The notes under the pieces were generated by a model, which saw only the letters and a list, made by a program, of their open reading frames with translations, was not told where the DNA came from and did no database searches. The position numbers and the translations under genes are program-made. From SHVZ01 sp044223515 (lineage in GTDB: Bacteria > Pseudomonadota > Alphaproteobacteria > SHVZ01), in assembly GCA_044223515.1 (NCBI GenBank), contig JBGALV010000001.1, positions 1 to 64,000 on the forward strand: a stretch of 64,000 bases of DNA. The letters are read 5' to 3'. How positions within the stretch are numbered: the first letter of the stretch is position 1; every line of letters begins with the position of its first letter. Positions 52,382-61,227 of the stretch are shown here, one piece after another.

Positions 52382-54282
52382 GCGGGGCTCCGTCGGGCGA
52401 GCGGCTTCAGGGTGTCGAGGGGCACGATCGGCAGCACCACGTGCGAGGGCCGGGCCTGATCGACATGCACGGTGTTGGACGCGATCTGCTTCTGTCGCGC
52501 CAAGCCTTCGGGCTCGCCGGTGTTCGGGTTGACGTCGAAGCGCGGAAAGTTCGACGACGAGACGTCGAGGCGGATGCGATGGCCGGCCTTGAACAGGTTG
52601 GCCGTGGCGAAGGGCTCGATCGTGATGTCGTAAACCTTGCCGGGCGCCATCAGCGTCGGCTTGGTCCAGGATTTTCGATATCGGCAGCGAAGGATTCCGT
52701 CGGTCAGGTTCATCGCGAAGCCGCGCGGATCCTCAGGCGTCGGCGGATGGACGTCGATCAGCTTGGCGGTGAAGTCGGTGTCCGGGCAGTCGGAGGAGAT
52801 CCAGAGCCTGACCGTGATCGGGCCGATGACGGCGACGTCGCCTGGAAGGGGCTCGGTCTGGAACACGAGGACGTCGGACCTGGCAGCCAGGGGCAGGCCG
52901 GGATTCTGGATGCCGAAGAACCGCGGATCCTCGCGCTGGTCGAAGGCGCCGCCCTCGAACACCGGCTGGCCGGAGGTGAGTCCGCCGCCGATGGTCGGGC
53001 AGGGCTTGTCCGGATCGTAGTCGTAGGAGAGCGCGGGGGCACCTTTCCTGGGCTTCTTCGGATCGAGCCTGCCGTCGCCGTGCAGGTAGTAGGGCGTGAA
53101 CTTCGTCTTCGGCAGCGGCCAGTCGGATGCGGCGATCCATTTGCCGCCATGGTCGAGCCGGTCCGAGGCGATGCGTCGGCCCGAGCCGCCGCCCATCAGG
53201 AAGAGCCGGACCTCGGGCTCTTCGTCGACGCCGTTCTTGAGCCCCTTGAGCCAGCGGTCGAACCAGCGGCGTCGGAACTCCGTCCAGTTCTCGGCGATGT
53301 TGCCGTCGATCGGTGCCGCGGAGCCGAAGTCGACGTCGCCGGAGAAGGTCGAAGTGCGGTCGCCGTGCAGCCACGGCCCCATGATCAGCCGGATCGGGCC
53401 CTTCTTCTTGGCGCGAAGTCCGAGGAAGTTCTCGGATGCGGTTCGCACATAGGCGTCGTACCAGCTCGACATTTGGACCTGGGGGATGTCGGGCACGCGG
53501 TCGTGGTATCCCAGCGCATAGATGCCGGGCTTCTTCCAGTAGGCGTCGAAATTCCCGCGCGTCCATTGCTCGAAGAGGTAGGCCTCGTATTCCGGCACGT
53601 GGCGAACCGGCGAATGGCCGGGCTTCCACGGGAAGGCCTTGAACCACTGCCTTATGTCCTCGGCCTCGAGTGCCGCCTTCACCAGCGGATCGGCCTTGGC
53701 GAGCGGGCTCTCCTTCGCCTGGTTGTAGGCCCAGGTCACCTGCTTCATCTCGAAGGCGCCGCCGTTGCGGATCGCGCTCGCGAAGGCGTTCGAGAAGCCG
53801 CCGGAGTCGACCACCATGGCGGCGAGGCCCTTCGGTCCCATCGACGCCAGGGCCATCTGCGTGTGCGCGGCATAGGAGAGCCCCATGGTGCCGATGCGCC
53901 CGTCGCACCAGGGCTGCTTCAGGATCCAGGCCACCGCGTCGGCGCCGTCCTCGGCATCCGACAGGTACTTCACGAACTCGCCCTCGGAGCCGTGGCGTCC
54001 GCGGCAGTCCTGGTAGATCACGATGTAGCCGTGGCGGACGAAGGTGGCCGCGACCTCGGCACGAGGCGACGGCGCCGGGGCCCCGAGATTGATCTCGGAG
54101 CGCGAGACCTGCGACTTGCCGTAGGGCGTTCGCTCGAGGATCACGGGGAAGCGGCCGGCGGCGGCCTGGCCGTCGCGGGCCGGGCGGTGGACGTCCGTCG
54201 CCAGCTTCACGCCGTCGCGCATCGACACTCTGTGGTCGCTCTCGACGAGGACCTCGTAGGGCAGGTTCGGGATGTCGGGCAT
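52378..54282 (-). CDS. CocE/NonD family serine hydrolase
   Basis: 634 aa. Catalytic serine in G-T-M-G-L-S-Y-A-A-H near 123-132; N-terminal D-G-V-K-L-A-T-D-V-H-R-P; C-terminal jelly-roll domain from about 400 with G-H-R-I-R-L-D-V-S-S-S-N-F-P-R-F-D. X-Pro dipeptidase/cocaine esterase superfamily; likely acts on an ester or acyl-peptide. No signal peptide. Divergent from the LysR gene. Confidence 0.92.
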   Translation of the reverse strand: MPDIPNLPYEVLVESDHRVSMRDGVKLATDVHRPARDGQAAAGRFPVILERTPYGKSQVSRSEINLGAPAPSPRAEVAATFVRHGYIVIYQDCRGRHGSEGEFVKYLSDAEDGADAVAWILKQPWCDGRIGTMGLSYAAHTQMALASMGPKGLAAMVVDSGGFSNAFASAIRNGGAFEMKQVTWAYNQAKESPLAKADPLVKAALEAEDIRQWFKAFPWKPGHSPVRHVPEYEAYLFEQWTRGNFDAYWKKPGIYALGYHDRVPDIPQVQMSSWYDAYVRTASENFLGLRAKKKGPIRLIMGPWLHGDRTSTFSGDVDFGSAAPIDGNIAENWTEFRRRWFDRWLKGLKNGVDEEPEVRLFLMGGGSGRRIASDRLDHGGKWIAASDWPLPKTKFTPYYLHGDGRLDPKKPRKGAPALSYDYDPDKPCPTIGGGLTSGQPVFEGGAFDQREDPRFFGIQNPGLPLAARSDVLVFQTEPLPGDVAVIGPITVRLWISSDCPDTDFTAKLIDVHPPTPEDPRGFAMNLTDGILRCRYRKSWTKPTLMAPGKVYDITIEPFATANLFKAGHRIRLDVSSSNFPRFDVNPNTGEPEGLARQKQIASNTVHVDQARPSHVVLPIVPLDTLKPLARRSPA

Positions 54283-54340
54283 CGGGGCGCCTCCGGATCT
54301 GCAGCGAGGCTAGTCATCCGGCGGTGCGAGGCTCAATCCT

Positions 54341-54355
54341 ATGCAATACTTGCAT
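54341..54355 (+). promoter_or_regulatory. LysR-type operator ATGCAA-TAC-TTGCAT
   Basis: Perfect 6+3+6 inverted repeat in the 93-nt gap between the CocE and LysR genes, with T54342 and A54354 forming the T-N11-A core of LysR-type sites. A half-site CTATGC follows at 54361. It likely controls both divergent genes. Confidence 0.7.
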
Positions 54356-54375
54356 AAACCTATGCGGGATGAGCC

Positions 54376-55281
54376 GTGAGCCTGAAACCCCTGGAAGCCT
54401 TTCGCGCGGTCGCGGTCACCGGATCGACGACGGCCGCCGCCCGCAGCCTGGACATCTCGCAGTCGGCGGTGAGCCGACTCGTCTCGCAGTTCGAACGCGA
54501 CGCGGGCATCGAGCTGTTCCACCGGGACCGCGGCCGGCTGGTCCCGACCGCCGAGGCGCGCCAGCTCCTCGATCCGGTCACCGAGGCGATCGAAAGCGTG
54601 CGCAGGGTCGGCCGGCTCGCCGATCAGCTGAGGCTTGGGGCGGCGGGTCAGGTTCTCATCCGCCTGGCGGCACCGCACAGCGTCGCCGAAGGGTTGCTGC
54701 CGCCGGTGTTGAAGGCATTCCTGGCCGAGTCTCCCGATACGTCGGTGGAGCTGATGGCCGGCAACTATCCCGCCATCGAGCGGATGGTTGCGGCGGGGGA
54801 GGTCGATCTGGGATTCGTCGGATTGCCGGTCGCCTTCCCCGGACTCGTGGTCGAGCGCCGAACCACCGTCGCCAACGTCGTCGTGCTGCCGAAGGGGCAC
54901 CGCCTTGCGCGACGCCGATCGATCGCGGCCGAGGATCTGGCGGGCGAGCCGATGGTGATGATCGGGCGCCAGCAGGCGACCCGCCTGCAGGTCGAACGCG
55001 TCTTCCGCAAGGCGGGGGTCGTGCCGAACGTCCGGATCGAAACGCACACGGTCGCATCGGCCTGCGCGATGGTGGCGGACGGGCTCGGGATCACCCTCGT
55101 CAACGGACTGATGGTCGAAGCCTATCGACGGCTCGGGCTGGAGATCCGACCGTTCCGGCCGAAGCTCGATCAGGAGTTCGGGCTGGCGTTCGCCGTGGGA
55201 CGGCCGCGCGTGCGGCTGGCCGAGATGCTGGGACGGCACCTCGGGGACAGGATGGAGGATCTGGCGCGTGCGCGCCGCTGA
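54376..55281 (+). CDS. LysR-family transcriptional regulator
   Basis: 301 aa from GTG 54376. N-terminal winged HTH with F-R-A-V-A-V-T-G-S-T-T-A-A-A-R-S-L-D-I-S-Q-S-A-V-S-R (9-34) and a type-2 periplasmic-binding-protein effector domain from about 90. Divergent from the CocE hydrolase and substrate-binding protein, which it presumably regulates in response to their substrate. Confidence 0.93.
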   Translation: MSLKPLEAFRAVAVTGSTTAAARSLDISQSAVSRLVSQFERDAGIELFHRDRGRLVPTAEARQLLDPVTEAIESVRRVGRLADQLRLGAAGQVLIRLAAPHSVAEGLLPPVLKAFLAESPDTSVELMAGNYPAIERMVAAGEVDLGFVGLPVAFPGLVVERRTTVANVVVLPKGHRLARRRSIAAEDLAGEPMVMIGRQQATRLQVERVFRKAGVVPNVRIETHTVASACAMVADGLGITLVNGLMVEAYRRLGLEIRPFRPKLDQEFGLAFAVGRPRVRLAEMLGRHLGDRMEDLARARR

Positions 55282-55283
55282 CC

Positions 55284-57212
55284 TCAGGCGACCTTGGGCA
55301 GCGGCACGATCCTGAGCCGGTCCCTGGGAAAGGTCACCACGACGCGGGTGCCGGCATTCGGCGCGCTGTCGATGTCCAGCGTGCCGCCATGGAGTTCGGC
55401 GAAGCGTCGCGCCAGCGGCAGGCCGAGGCCGGCGCCTTCGTAACGTCGGCTGAGATGGCTCTCCACCTGTCGGAACGGCATCAGCGCCACGTCGATCTGG
55501 CTCCGCGTCATGCCGATGCCGGTATCCTCGACGACCAGCTGCAGGTCGCCGGCGGCGCTGAATCCGGTCCTGACCTGGATCCGTCCGCCGGCCGGCGTGA
55601 ACTTCACGGCGTTGGAAAGCAGATTGAGCACGATCTGGCGGATCCGGCGCTCCTCGCCGACGAGGGCGGGAAGGTCGTGGCCGGTGTCGAGCGAGATATC
55701 GATATCGACCTTGCGGGCGAGCTCACGCACCGTGTCGACGCAGCGGCTGAGCATCCTCGCCACGTCGAAGGGGCGTGCGCGGAGTTCCAGGTAGCCGCCT
55801 TCGGCCTTCGAGAGATCCAGAATGTCGTTGATGATCTCGAGCAGGTGCTGGCCGCTCGAATGGATGTCCGTCGCATAGGACCTATAGGCCTCCGGATTCG
55901 GGCCCATCATCTGGTCGCGGATGATCTCGGAGAAACCGATGATCGCGTTCAGCGGCGTGCGGAGCTCATGGCTCATATGGGCGAGGAACTCGGACTTGGC
56001 GCGGTCTGACGACTCTGCCATTTCCTTGGCCACGACCAGCTCGCGCTCGGCCGCCTTGCGCTCGCCGATATCGTGAAGGAAGGCGTGATAGGTTACCTGG
56101 CCCCGGAACGTGACGGGCGCCAGCGTCATCTCGACGGTGATCGCCTTGCCGTCCTTACGGATGGCGTCCAGCTCGCAGCGGCCGTCGAAGGTCGCAGCCT
56201 CGAAATTCTCGCCGGAACGGAGCTGGGCCTGGAACACCGGCCTGTCGGATTCGGCGAAGATCACGTCGGCGAAGGGGCGTCCGAGCACTTCCTCGCGCGA
56301 CCAGCCGAAGGTGCGTGTCGCGGCGTCGGTCCACTCGATGATCATGCCGGCCTGGTCGGTTGCGACATAGGCATCGTGCGCTCTGGCGAGCACGTCGCGC
56401 AGATAGCGCTCGCTCTCGCGCAGACCCGAGGCCTCGCGCTCGGCCTGTGCTGCGAAGCGCCGGTCCATCGCGGCTGACAGGAGCCCGAGGGCCAGCACGC
56501 CGAAGGTTGCGACCGCGACGACGATCGCGAGCAGCGGAACCGTCGCCTCCGAGTGTACCGGGGTGAGGTTGTCGACGAGCGGGGTGTAGTTGGCGGCGGC
56601 CATCGCGGTGAAGTGCATGCCGGCGATCGCTGCCGCCATGACCGCCGCCGCCGCCAGCCTCTGTTGCCAGCGGTTGAGCGTGAAGGCGAGCCAGAGGGCG
56701 ACCGTGCCGGCTGCGATCGCGACGAGGATCGACAGCGAGAACAGCCAGGGCTCGTAGGAAAGCGCGGCCTTCATGTTCATCGCCGCCATGCCGGTGTAGT
56801 GCATGACTGCGACGCCGACGCCGAGATAGGCACCTGCCGGCAGCATGGCGCGAAGGGTGGGGCGCTTGATCCGGCTGCCGATGTCGAGTGCGGCCGAGCT
56901 GACGACGACGGCGGCGAGCAGCGATGCCAGTGTCAGCAGCGTCTCGTAACCAATCGGCACCTCAAGTTGGAAGGCGAGCATGGCGACGAAGTGCATCGAC
57001 CAGATGCTGCCGCCCATCGCGGTCGCGCTCAGGGTGAGCCAGAAATGGCGGTTGATGCTTTCGGCGGCCCGGACACGGCCGGCGAGATCGAGCGCCGTAT
57101 AGGAGCCCGCAACCGCGATCAGGATCGACAGCGCGACCAGCAGCCCGTCATGGCTGCCGGTGAGGTCGCCGGGCCGTGTGCCGCAGAAGAAGGTTCCCCA
57201 ATCGATCGCCAA
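55284..57212 (-). CDS. MHYT-PAS sensor histidine kinase
   Basis: 642 aa. Seven-helix MHYT sensor with M-H-F (73-75), M-H-Y-T-G-M (137-142) and M-H-F-T-A-M (199-204), proposed metal/gas-sensing sites; PAS domain about 265-390; HisKA with H415 in H-M-S-H-E-L-R-T-P; HATPase with N530/N534 and D-T-G-I-G-M (563-568). No receiver domain and no response regulator beside it, so its partner is encoded elsewhere. Confidence 0.94.
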   Translation of the reverse strand: MAIDWGTFFCGTRPGDLTGSHDGLLVALSILIAVAGSYTALDLAGRVRAAESINRHFWLTLSATAMGGSIWSMHFVAMLAFQLEVPIGYETLLTLASLLAAVVVSSAALDIGSRIKRPTLRAMLPAGAYLGVGVAVMHYTGMAAMNMKAALSYEPWLFSLSILVAIAAGTVALWLAFTLNRWQQRLAAAAVMAAAIAGMHFTAMAAANYTPLVDNLTPVHSEATVPLLAIVVAVATFGVLALGLLSAAMDRRFAAQAEREASGLRESERYLRDVLARAHDAYVATDQAGMIIEWTDAATRTFGWSREEVLGRPFADVIFAESDRPVFQAQLRSGENFEAATFDGRCELDAIRKDGKAITVEMTLAPVTFRGQVTYHAFLHDIGERKAAERELVVAKEMAESSDRAKSEFLAHMSHELRTPLNAIIGFSEIIRDQMMGPNPEAYRSYATDIHSSGQHLLEIINDILDLSKAEGGYLELRARPFDVARMLSRCVDTVRELARKVDIDISLDTGHDLPALVGEERRIRQIVLNLLSNAVKFTPAGGRIQVRTGFSAAGDLQLVVEDTGIGMTRSQIDVALMPFRQVESHLSRRYEGAGLGLPLARRFAELHGGTLDIDSAPNAGTRVVVTFPRDRLRIVPLPKVA

Positions 57213-57339
57213 GAACTGACCTTTCGCCGTCCGCTTGTCGGGACGATGTCAGTAGGCGCCGGAATCCTTGAAATTTAGTTAATCCCCCAAGGTTGTGGTT
57301 GTGCGGCCGATCCCGCTACCACGGGAGGATCGCCGGGCT

Positions 57340-57505
57340 TTAGGTCGCGATCCGCTCGGTCACCTTCAGGACTGGGTCGATGCCGTAGAGCTTGCGCGCA
57401 TTTTCGCCGAGCAGCGCGCATTGCGCCTTCTCTGGCACCTTGAGCTCGGTCATGTGCTCGAGTGCGTCCCAGACGTCCTCGGCGATCGCGGTGCCGCTGC
57501 TCGAC
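57340..57505 (-). pseudogene. C-terminal remnant of an amidohydrolase-family gene
   Basis: On the minus strand about 50 residues end in V-W-D-A-L-E-H-M-T-E-L and then L-L-G-E-N-A-R-K-L-Y-G-I-D-P-V-L-K-V-T-E-R-I, the typical end of amidohydrolase-2 proteins. No catalytic residues remain; the sequence stops matching near 57505, where an unrelated remnant on the other strand begins. Confidence 0.6.
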
Positions 57506-57507
57506 CA

Positions 57508-57658
57508 CGCCGAGACGGTGGTGGCCTCGCTGAGCCTGACGATGCCGACCGAGCGTTTCACCGGCGAGGCAATTCGGAAATCGTTCCTGCCGGCGCTGAT
57601 GGAAGCAGCGAAAGAAATTTCGGCAGAACTGGGACTAGGAACGCCGGTGCAAACTTAG
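57508..57658 (+). pseudogene. C-terminal remnant of an IclR-family regulator
   Basis: Plus-strand residues V-P-L-L-D-H-A-E-T-V-V-A-S-L-S-L-T-M-P-T-E-R-F match the end of the IclR effector domain, followed by a short helix and a stop at 57658. The HTH and most of the effector domain are missing. A frame beginning at 57392 fuses it to antisense of the amidohydrolase remnant and is not a real gene. Confidence 0.6.
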
Positions 57659-57675
57659 ATACCTGTGTCCCGACT

Positions 57676-58002
57676 TTACCAATCTACCAATGCTTCAGCT
57701 TCCGCCGTCTCCGCCGCCTCAAGGGCCTTTCTCGCCATCGGGATGGCGCGAATAAGCTCGAGGCAGTCCTCATCGGAGAGCATGATCTTTGCGAGCTCCA
57801 TAATATCTGCCTTCGTCAAGCCAACATGAACCACGTAGTTCCCACCTAAAGATAGAGGGACTTTCTGCACTGAAGTCGTCGCGTGCCCTAGATGGTCGAT
57901 ATAAAGGTTCCCGGAGTCCCCTTCGGAGGGCGCGCTAAGAGACGTGTCGACAATTCGGTTAGGCCCATGATCGTGCGCGTAGCCATTGGCGTAAATTCGC
58001 AT
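57676..58002 (-). CDS. Hypothetical protein in a lower-GC patch
   Basis: 108 aa starting MRIYANGYAHDHGPN. No signal peptide or known domain; C-terminal half is helical with a Glu/Ala-rich tail. The codons are visibly more A/T-rich than in neighbouring genes, and it lies directly beside the two gene remnants, so it may be an acquired gene. GGAGAG sits just before the start. Confidence 0.55.
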   Translation of the reverse strand: MRIYANGYAHDHGPNRIVDTSLSAPSEGDSGNLYIDHLGHATTSVQKVPLSLGGNYVVHVGLTKADIMELAKIMLSDEDCLELIRAIPMARKALEAAETAEAEALVDW

Positions 58003-58074
58003 TTAGGACTCTCCCGATCAGTCTGAGTGCAGAATAGTGGACGCAGTATCGAGATAATCAAGTCAGCGTCGCAG

Positions 58075-58845
58075 CTAGAACATCGCCGTGGTGCCGCCGT
58101 CGACGGTCAGCACATGGCCGGTGACGAAGGAGGCGGCGTCGGACAGCAGGAACACGGCGGCGCCGGCGATCTCTTCGGGCCGGCCCCAGCGGCCGAGCGC
58201 GGTGCGTTGCGCGTAGCGGTCGTGCACCGCCTTGTCGGCGATCATCGGCGCGTTGGTCTCGGTCGCGAAGAAGCCGGGCGCGATCGCGTTCGCGGTGATC
58301 GCGTGGGGACCCAGGTCGACCGCCAGCGCCTTCACCAGCGAGGTGAGCCCACCCTTCGCCGCGATGTAGACCGCGTCGTTGGCGCGCGCGTAGGGGCCGG
58401 CGATCGAGGTGACGTGGACGATGCGGCCAGTCTTCCTGGGGATCATCAGGCGTGCCGCTTCGCGCGAGAGCGTGAAGCCTGCGATCATGTCGGTGTCGAT
58501 GAGCTGGCGCGTCTCTTCCAGCGTGAAATCGAACAGCGGCTTCCGGTTGCGGGCACCGACATTGTTCACGAGCCCGTCGAGCCGGCCGTGACGTTCCCCG
58601 ATCGCGGCGACCTCGCGTGCGACCGCCGCATCGTCGGCGATGTCGAAGACGGCGACGGAGGCATTATTGCCTTCGGCCGCGATGCGATCGACAGCCGATT
58701 GCGCGCGCTCAGGGTCACGCCCGTTGATCACGACGTGAGCGCCGGCAGCGGCAACGGCCCGCGCGATCTCGAAGCCGAGTCCACGCGCGGCGCCGGTGAC
58801 GAGCACGACGCGGCCGGCGAGGGAGAAGGGATGGGGAGGAGTCAT
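58075..58845 (-). CDS. SDR-family oxidoreductase
   Basis: 256 aa. NAD(P) motif T-G-A-A-R-G-L-G near 17-24, N-N-V-G near 89, catalytic serine in T-S-I-A-G and Y-I-A-A-K near 156-160. Resembles gluconate 5-dehydrogenase and 3-oxoacyl-ACP reductase-like enzymes. Substrate unknown. Confidence 0.88.
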   Translation of the reverse strand: MTPPHPFSLAGRVVLVTGAARGLGFEIARAVAAAGAHVVINGRDPERAQSAVDRIAAEGNNASVAVFDIADDAAVAREVAAIGERHGRLDGLVNNVGARNRKPLFDFTLEETRQLIDTDMIAGFTLSREAARLMIPRKTGRIVHVTSIAGPYARANDAVYIAAKGGLTSLVKALAVDLGPHAITANAIAPGFFATETNAPMIADKAVHDRYAQRTALGRWGRPEEIAGAAVFLLSDAASFVTGHVLTVDGGTTAMF

Positions 58846-58895
58846 GCGTTACGCCTAGCTTAGGCTAGGCCCCGCGTATTGGTCATTCTTTGGAA

Positions 58896-59021
58896 GACCC
58901 TCGCTGACGCTCGCCCCACCCCAACCCTCCCCGCCTACGACGCGGGAGAGGGGGCACGAACTTCGGAACCCTCTCCCGCGAAGCGGCGGAGTGCAGGGTG
59001 GGGCCGAGCGTCAGCGAGGTC
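58896..59021. repeat. 126-bp inverted-repeat element (MITE/REP-like)
   Basis: Arms GACCCTCGCTGACGCTCG... (from 58896) and its complement ending at 59021 pair over about 25 bp with two single-base gaps. Inside, CGCGGGAGAGGG (58941-58952) pairs with CCCTCTCCCGCG (58969-58980). There is no coding capacity. Nested palindromes of this type are dispersed repeats in many alphaproteobacterial genomes. Confidence 0.65.
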
Positions 59022-59030
59022 GCAAGACGC

Positions 59031-59066
59031 AAAGAAAAACCCCGCCGTCCTTTCGGATCGGCGGGG
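59031..59066 (-). terminator. Terminator of glnA
   Basis: On the minus strand CCCCGCCG-N11-CGGCGGGG followed by TTTTTCTTT, 27 nt after the glnA stop. Confidence 0.9.
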
Positions 59067-59092
59067 CCTCTCGCAACGATAGGGTCCTCGGA

Positions 59093-60502
59093 TCAGCTCG
59101 AGTAGTAGTTCTGGTACTCGATCGGATGCGGGGTGTGCTCCATGTCCCACACTTCCTGCATCTTCAGCTCGATGTAGCCGTCGATCAGGTCGTCGGAGAA
59201 CACGCCGCCCTTCTTCAGGAACTCGCGGTTCTTGTCGAGCTCGGCCAGCGCCTCGCGGAGCGAGCCGCAGACCTGCGGAACGTTCTTCAGCTCTTCCGGC
59301 GGCAGGTCGTAGAGGTTCTTGTCCATCGGGTCGCCCGGATGGATCTTGTTCTGGATGCCGTCAAGGCCGGCCATCAGCAGCGCCGCGTAGGTCAGGTACG
59401 GGTTGCCCATCGGATCGGGGAACCGCACCTCGACGCGCTTGCCCTTCGGGCTCGCGACGAACGGGATGCGGCACGAGGCCGAACGGTTGCGGGCCGAGTA
59501 GGCCAGCAGCACCGGCGCCTCGAAGCCCGGGATCAGCCGCTTGTAGCTGTTGGTGGTCGAGTTCGAGAACGCGTTGATCGCACGCGCATGCTTGATCACG
59601 CCGCCGATGTAGTAGAGGGCCGTGTCCGACAGGTCGGCGTAGCCGTTGCCGGCGAAGAGGTTCTTGCCCTTCTTCCAGATCGACTGGTGCACGTGCATGC
59701 CCGAGCCGTTGTCGCCCTTGATCGGCTTCGCCATGAAGGTGGCGGTCTTGCCGTAGTTGTGGGCGACCATGTGCACGACGTACTTGTAGATCTGCATCTG
59801 GTCGGCGCACTTGACCAGCGTGTTGTACTTGAAGCCCAGCTCGTGCTGCGCGGGCGCCACCTCGTGGTGGTGCTTTTCGACGTCGAGGCCCATCTCCTCC
59901 ATCATCGTCAGCATCTCGCCGCGGAGATCCTGCTCGGAGTCGACCGGCGGAACCGGGAAGTAGCCGCCCTTGACCGGCGGGCGGTGGCCCATGTTGCCTT
60001 CTTCGTACTTGCGGTCCGTGTTGTACGGGCCTTCCGAGGAGTCGACCCGGTACGAGACCTCGTTCATCGAGACCTTGAAGCGGACGTCGTCGAACACGAA
60101 GAACTCGGCCTCGGGGCCGAAGTAGCCGACCTCGCCGATGCCGGAGCCCGAAATGTGGGCCTCGGCGCGCTTGGCGACCGAGCGCGGGCAGCGTGAGTAG
60201 GCTTGGCCGGTCGAGGGCTCGAGCGTGTCGCAGGCGATGATCAGCGTCGGCTGCGCGGTGAACGGATCCATCACCGCGGTCGAGAGGTCCGGCATCAGGG
60301 TCATGTCGGACTCGTTGATCGCCTTCCACCCGGCGATCGACGAACCGTCCATCATGAACCCTTCGACCAGCGACTCTTCGTCGACGGTACGGATGTGCTG
60401 GCTGAGATGCTGCCACTTGCCGCGCGGGTCGGTGAAGCGCAGGTCGACGTACTTCACGTCGTGCTGCTTGATCATTTCCATGATCTTCTTAGGCGTCGTC
60501 AT
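59093..60502 (-). CDS. glnA: Glutamine synthetase type I
   Basis: 469 aa, full GSI length. Catalytic-domain motifs K-P-I-K-G-D-N-G-S-G-M-H-V-H-Q-S and N-R-S-A-S-C-R-I-P; adenylylation tyrosine Y398 in K-N-L-Y-D-L-P. Assimilates ammonium; activity set by GlnE adenylylation under PII control. Downstream of glnB in the usual alphaproteobacterial glnBA order. Confidence 0.97.
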   Translation of the reverse strand: MTTPKKIMEMIKQHDVKYVDLRFTDPRGKWQHLSQHIRTVDEESLVEGFMMDGSSIAGWKAINESDMTLMPDLSTAVMDPFTAQPTLIIACDTLEPSTGQAYSRCPRSVAKRAEAHISGSGIGEVGYFGPEAEFFVFDDVRFKVSMNEVSYRVDSSEGPYNTDRKYEEGNMGHRPPVKGGYFPVPPVDSEQDLRGEMLTMMEEMGLDVEKHHHEVAPAQHELGFKYNTLVKCADQMQIYKYVVHMVAHNYGKTATFMAKPIKGDNGSGMHVHQSIWKKGKNLFAGNGYADLSDTALYYIGGVIKHARAINAFSNSTTNSYKRLIPGFEAPVLLAYSARNRSASCRIPFVASPKGKRVEVRFPDPMGNPYLTYAALLMAGLDGIQNKIHPGDPMDKNLYDLPPEELKNVPQVCGSLREALAELDKNREFLKKGGVFSDDLIDGYIELKMQEVWDMEHTPHPIEYQNYYSS

Positions 60503-60585
60503 ATCGTCCTCTTTGTTGGGAGAGAGCTTTAAGCACTAGGCGGGAGGGACAACGAAGGGGCAGGCGCGCGAACGGCGCCGACGCG

Positions 60586-60924
60586 TCAGATCGCGTCGGT
60601 GCCGCGCTCGCCGGTGCGGATGCGGATGGCTTCCTCGATCGAGGAAACGAAGATCTTGCCGTCGCCGATGCGGCCGGTGTGGGCGGCCTTCTGGATCGCC
60701 TCGATCGCGCGTTCCACCAGCGCGTCGTCCAGCACGACCTCGACCTTAACCTTGGGCAGGAAGTCGACCACGTATTCGGCGCCGCGATAGAGCTCGGTGT
60801 GGCCCTTCTGGCGGCCGAAGCCCTTGGCCTCGGTCACGGTGATCCCCTGGATGCCGACCTCGTGCAGGGCTTCCTTCACCTCGTCCAGCTTGAACGGCTT
60901 GATGATCGCCTCGATCTTCTTCAT
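60586..60924 (-). CDS. glnB: Nitrogen regulatory protein PII
   Basis: 112 aa. T-loop with uridylylation tyrosine Y51 in T-E-L-Y-R-G-A-E-Y, B-loop T-G-R-I-G-D-G-K-I-F near 83-92. Senses 2-oxoglutarate and ATP/ADP and controls GlnE, NtrB and others. Pairing with glnA supports GlnB over GlnK (no amtB nearby). A sigma-54 promoter lies upstream. Confidence 0.95.
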   Translation of the reverse strand: MKKIEAIIKPFKLDEVKEALHEVGIQGITVTEAKGFGRQKGHTELYRGAEYVVDFLPKVKVEVVLDDALVERAIEAIQKAAHTGRIGDGKIFVSSIEEAIRIRTGERGTDAI

Positions 60925-60988
60925 CTCGATCTCTGGTCAGCCGCGGGGAAGGGAACCCCGCCGCGGCAGCGGGGTTTTGCGCCATCAA

Positions 60989-61006
60989 GTGCAGGGGCCA
61001 TGCCAG
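60989..61006 (-). promoter_or_regulatory. Sigma-54 promoter of glnBA
   Basis: On the minus strand CTGGCATGGCCCCTGCAC has the invariant GG-N10-GC spacing of -24/-12 promoters, about 65 nt before the glnB ATG. It implies RpoN and NtrC control in low nitrogen. A GC-rich hairpin (CCCCGCTGCCGCGGCGGGG, 60957-60975) sits in the leader. Confidence 0.7.
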
Positions 61007-61168
61007 GGTTAAAAGCCTGGAATCCCGCAAGATAGGCAGCCCAGCATCCCACCGGTCGCCAAAATATTAGGCGTTTGCTCAAAAATTCGCCTTAGTGTGG
61101 TGCGCCCCATGGGCTGAAGCGTAGGGAGCGATTGCTGGCCACGGCGAAGGGCTAAAAGGCCAGAAAAG

Positions 61169-61187
61169 TTATCCACATTACCCACAA
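61169..61187 (+). other. Adjacent DnaA-box-like sites
   Basis: TTATCCACA (61169-61177), a perfect DnaA box, is followed by TTACCCACA (61179-61187), one mismatch. They lie in the long gap 60925-61469. Other clear boxes, an AT-rich unwinding region and known origin neighbours are not visible, so an origin is not claimed. Confidence 0.4.
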
Positions 61188-61227
61188 GAACCCTCTCTGA
61201 AACCCGCTGGGTTCCGTCTGGGTTTTT

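Noticed and set aside
57392..57658. 88-residue plus-strand frame as an intact gene
   Set aside because: Its first half is antisense to the amidohydrolase remnant and only the last 50 residues resemble IclR; it is a chance fusion of remnants.
61169..61187. Replication origin
   Set aside because: Only two DnaA-like boxes, no AT-rich unwinding region and no typical origin genes nearby.
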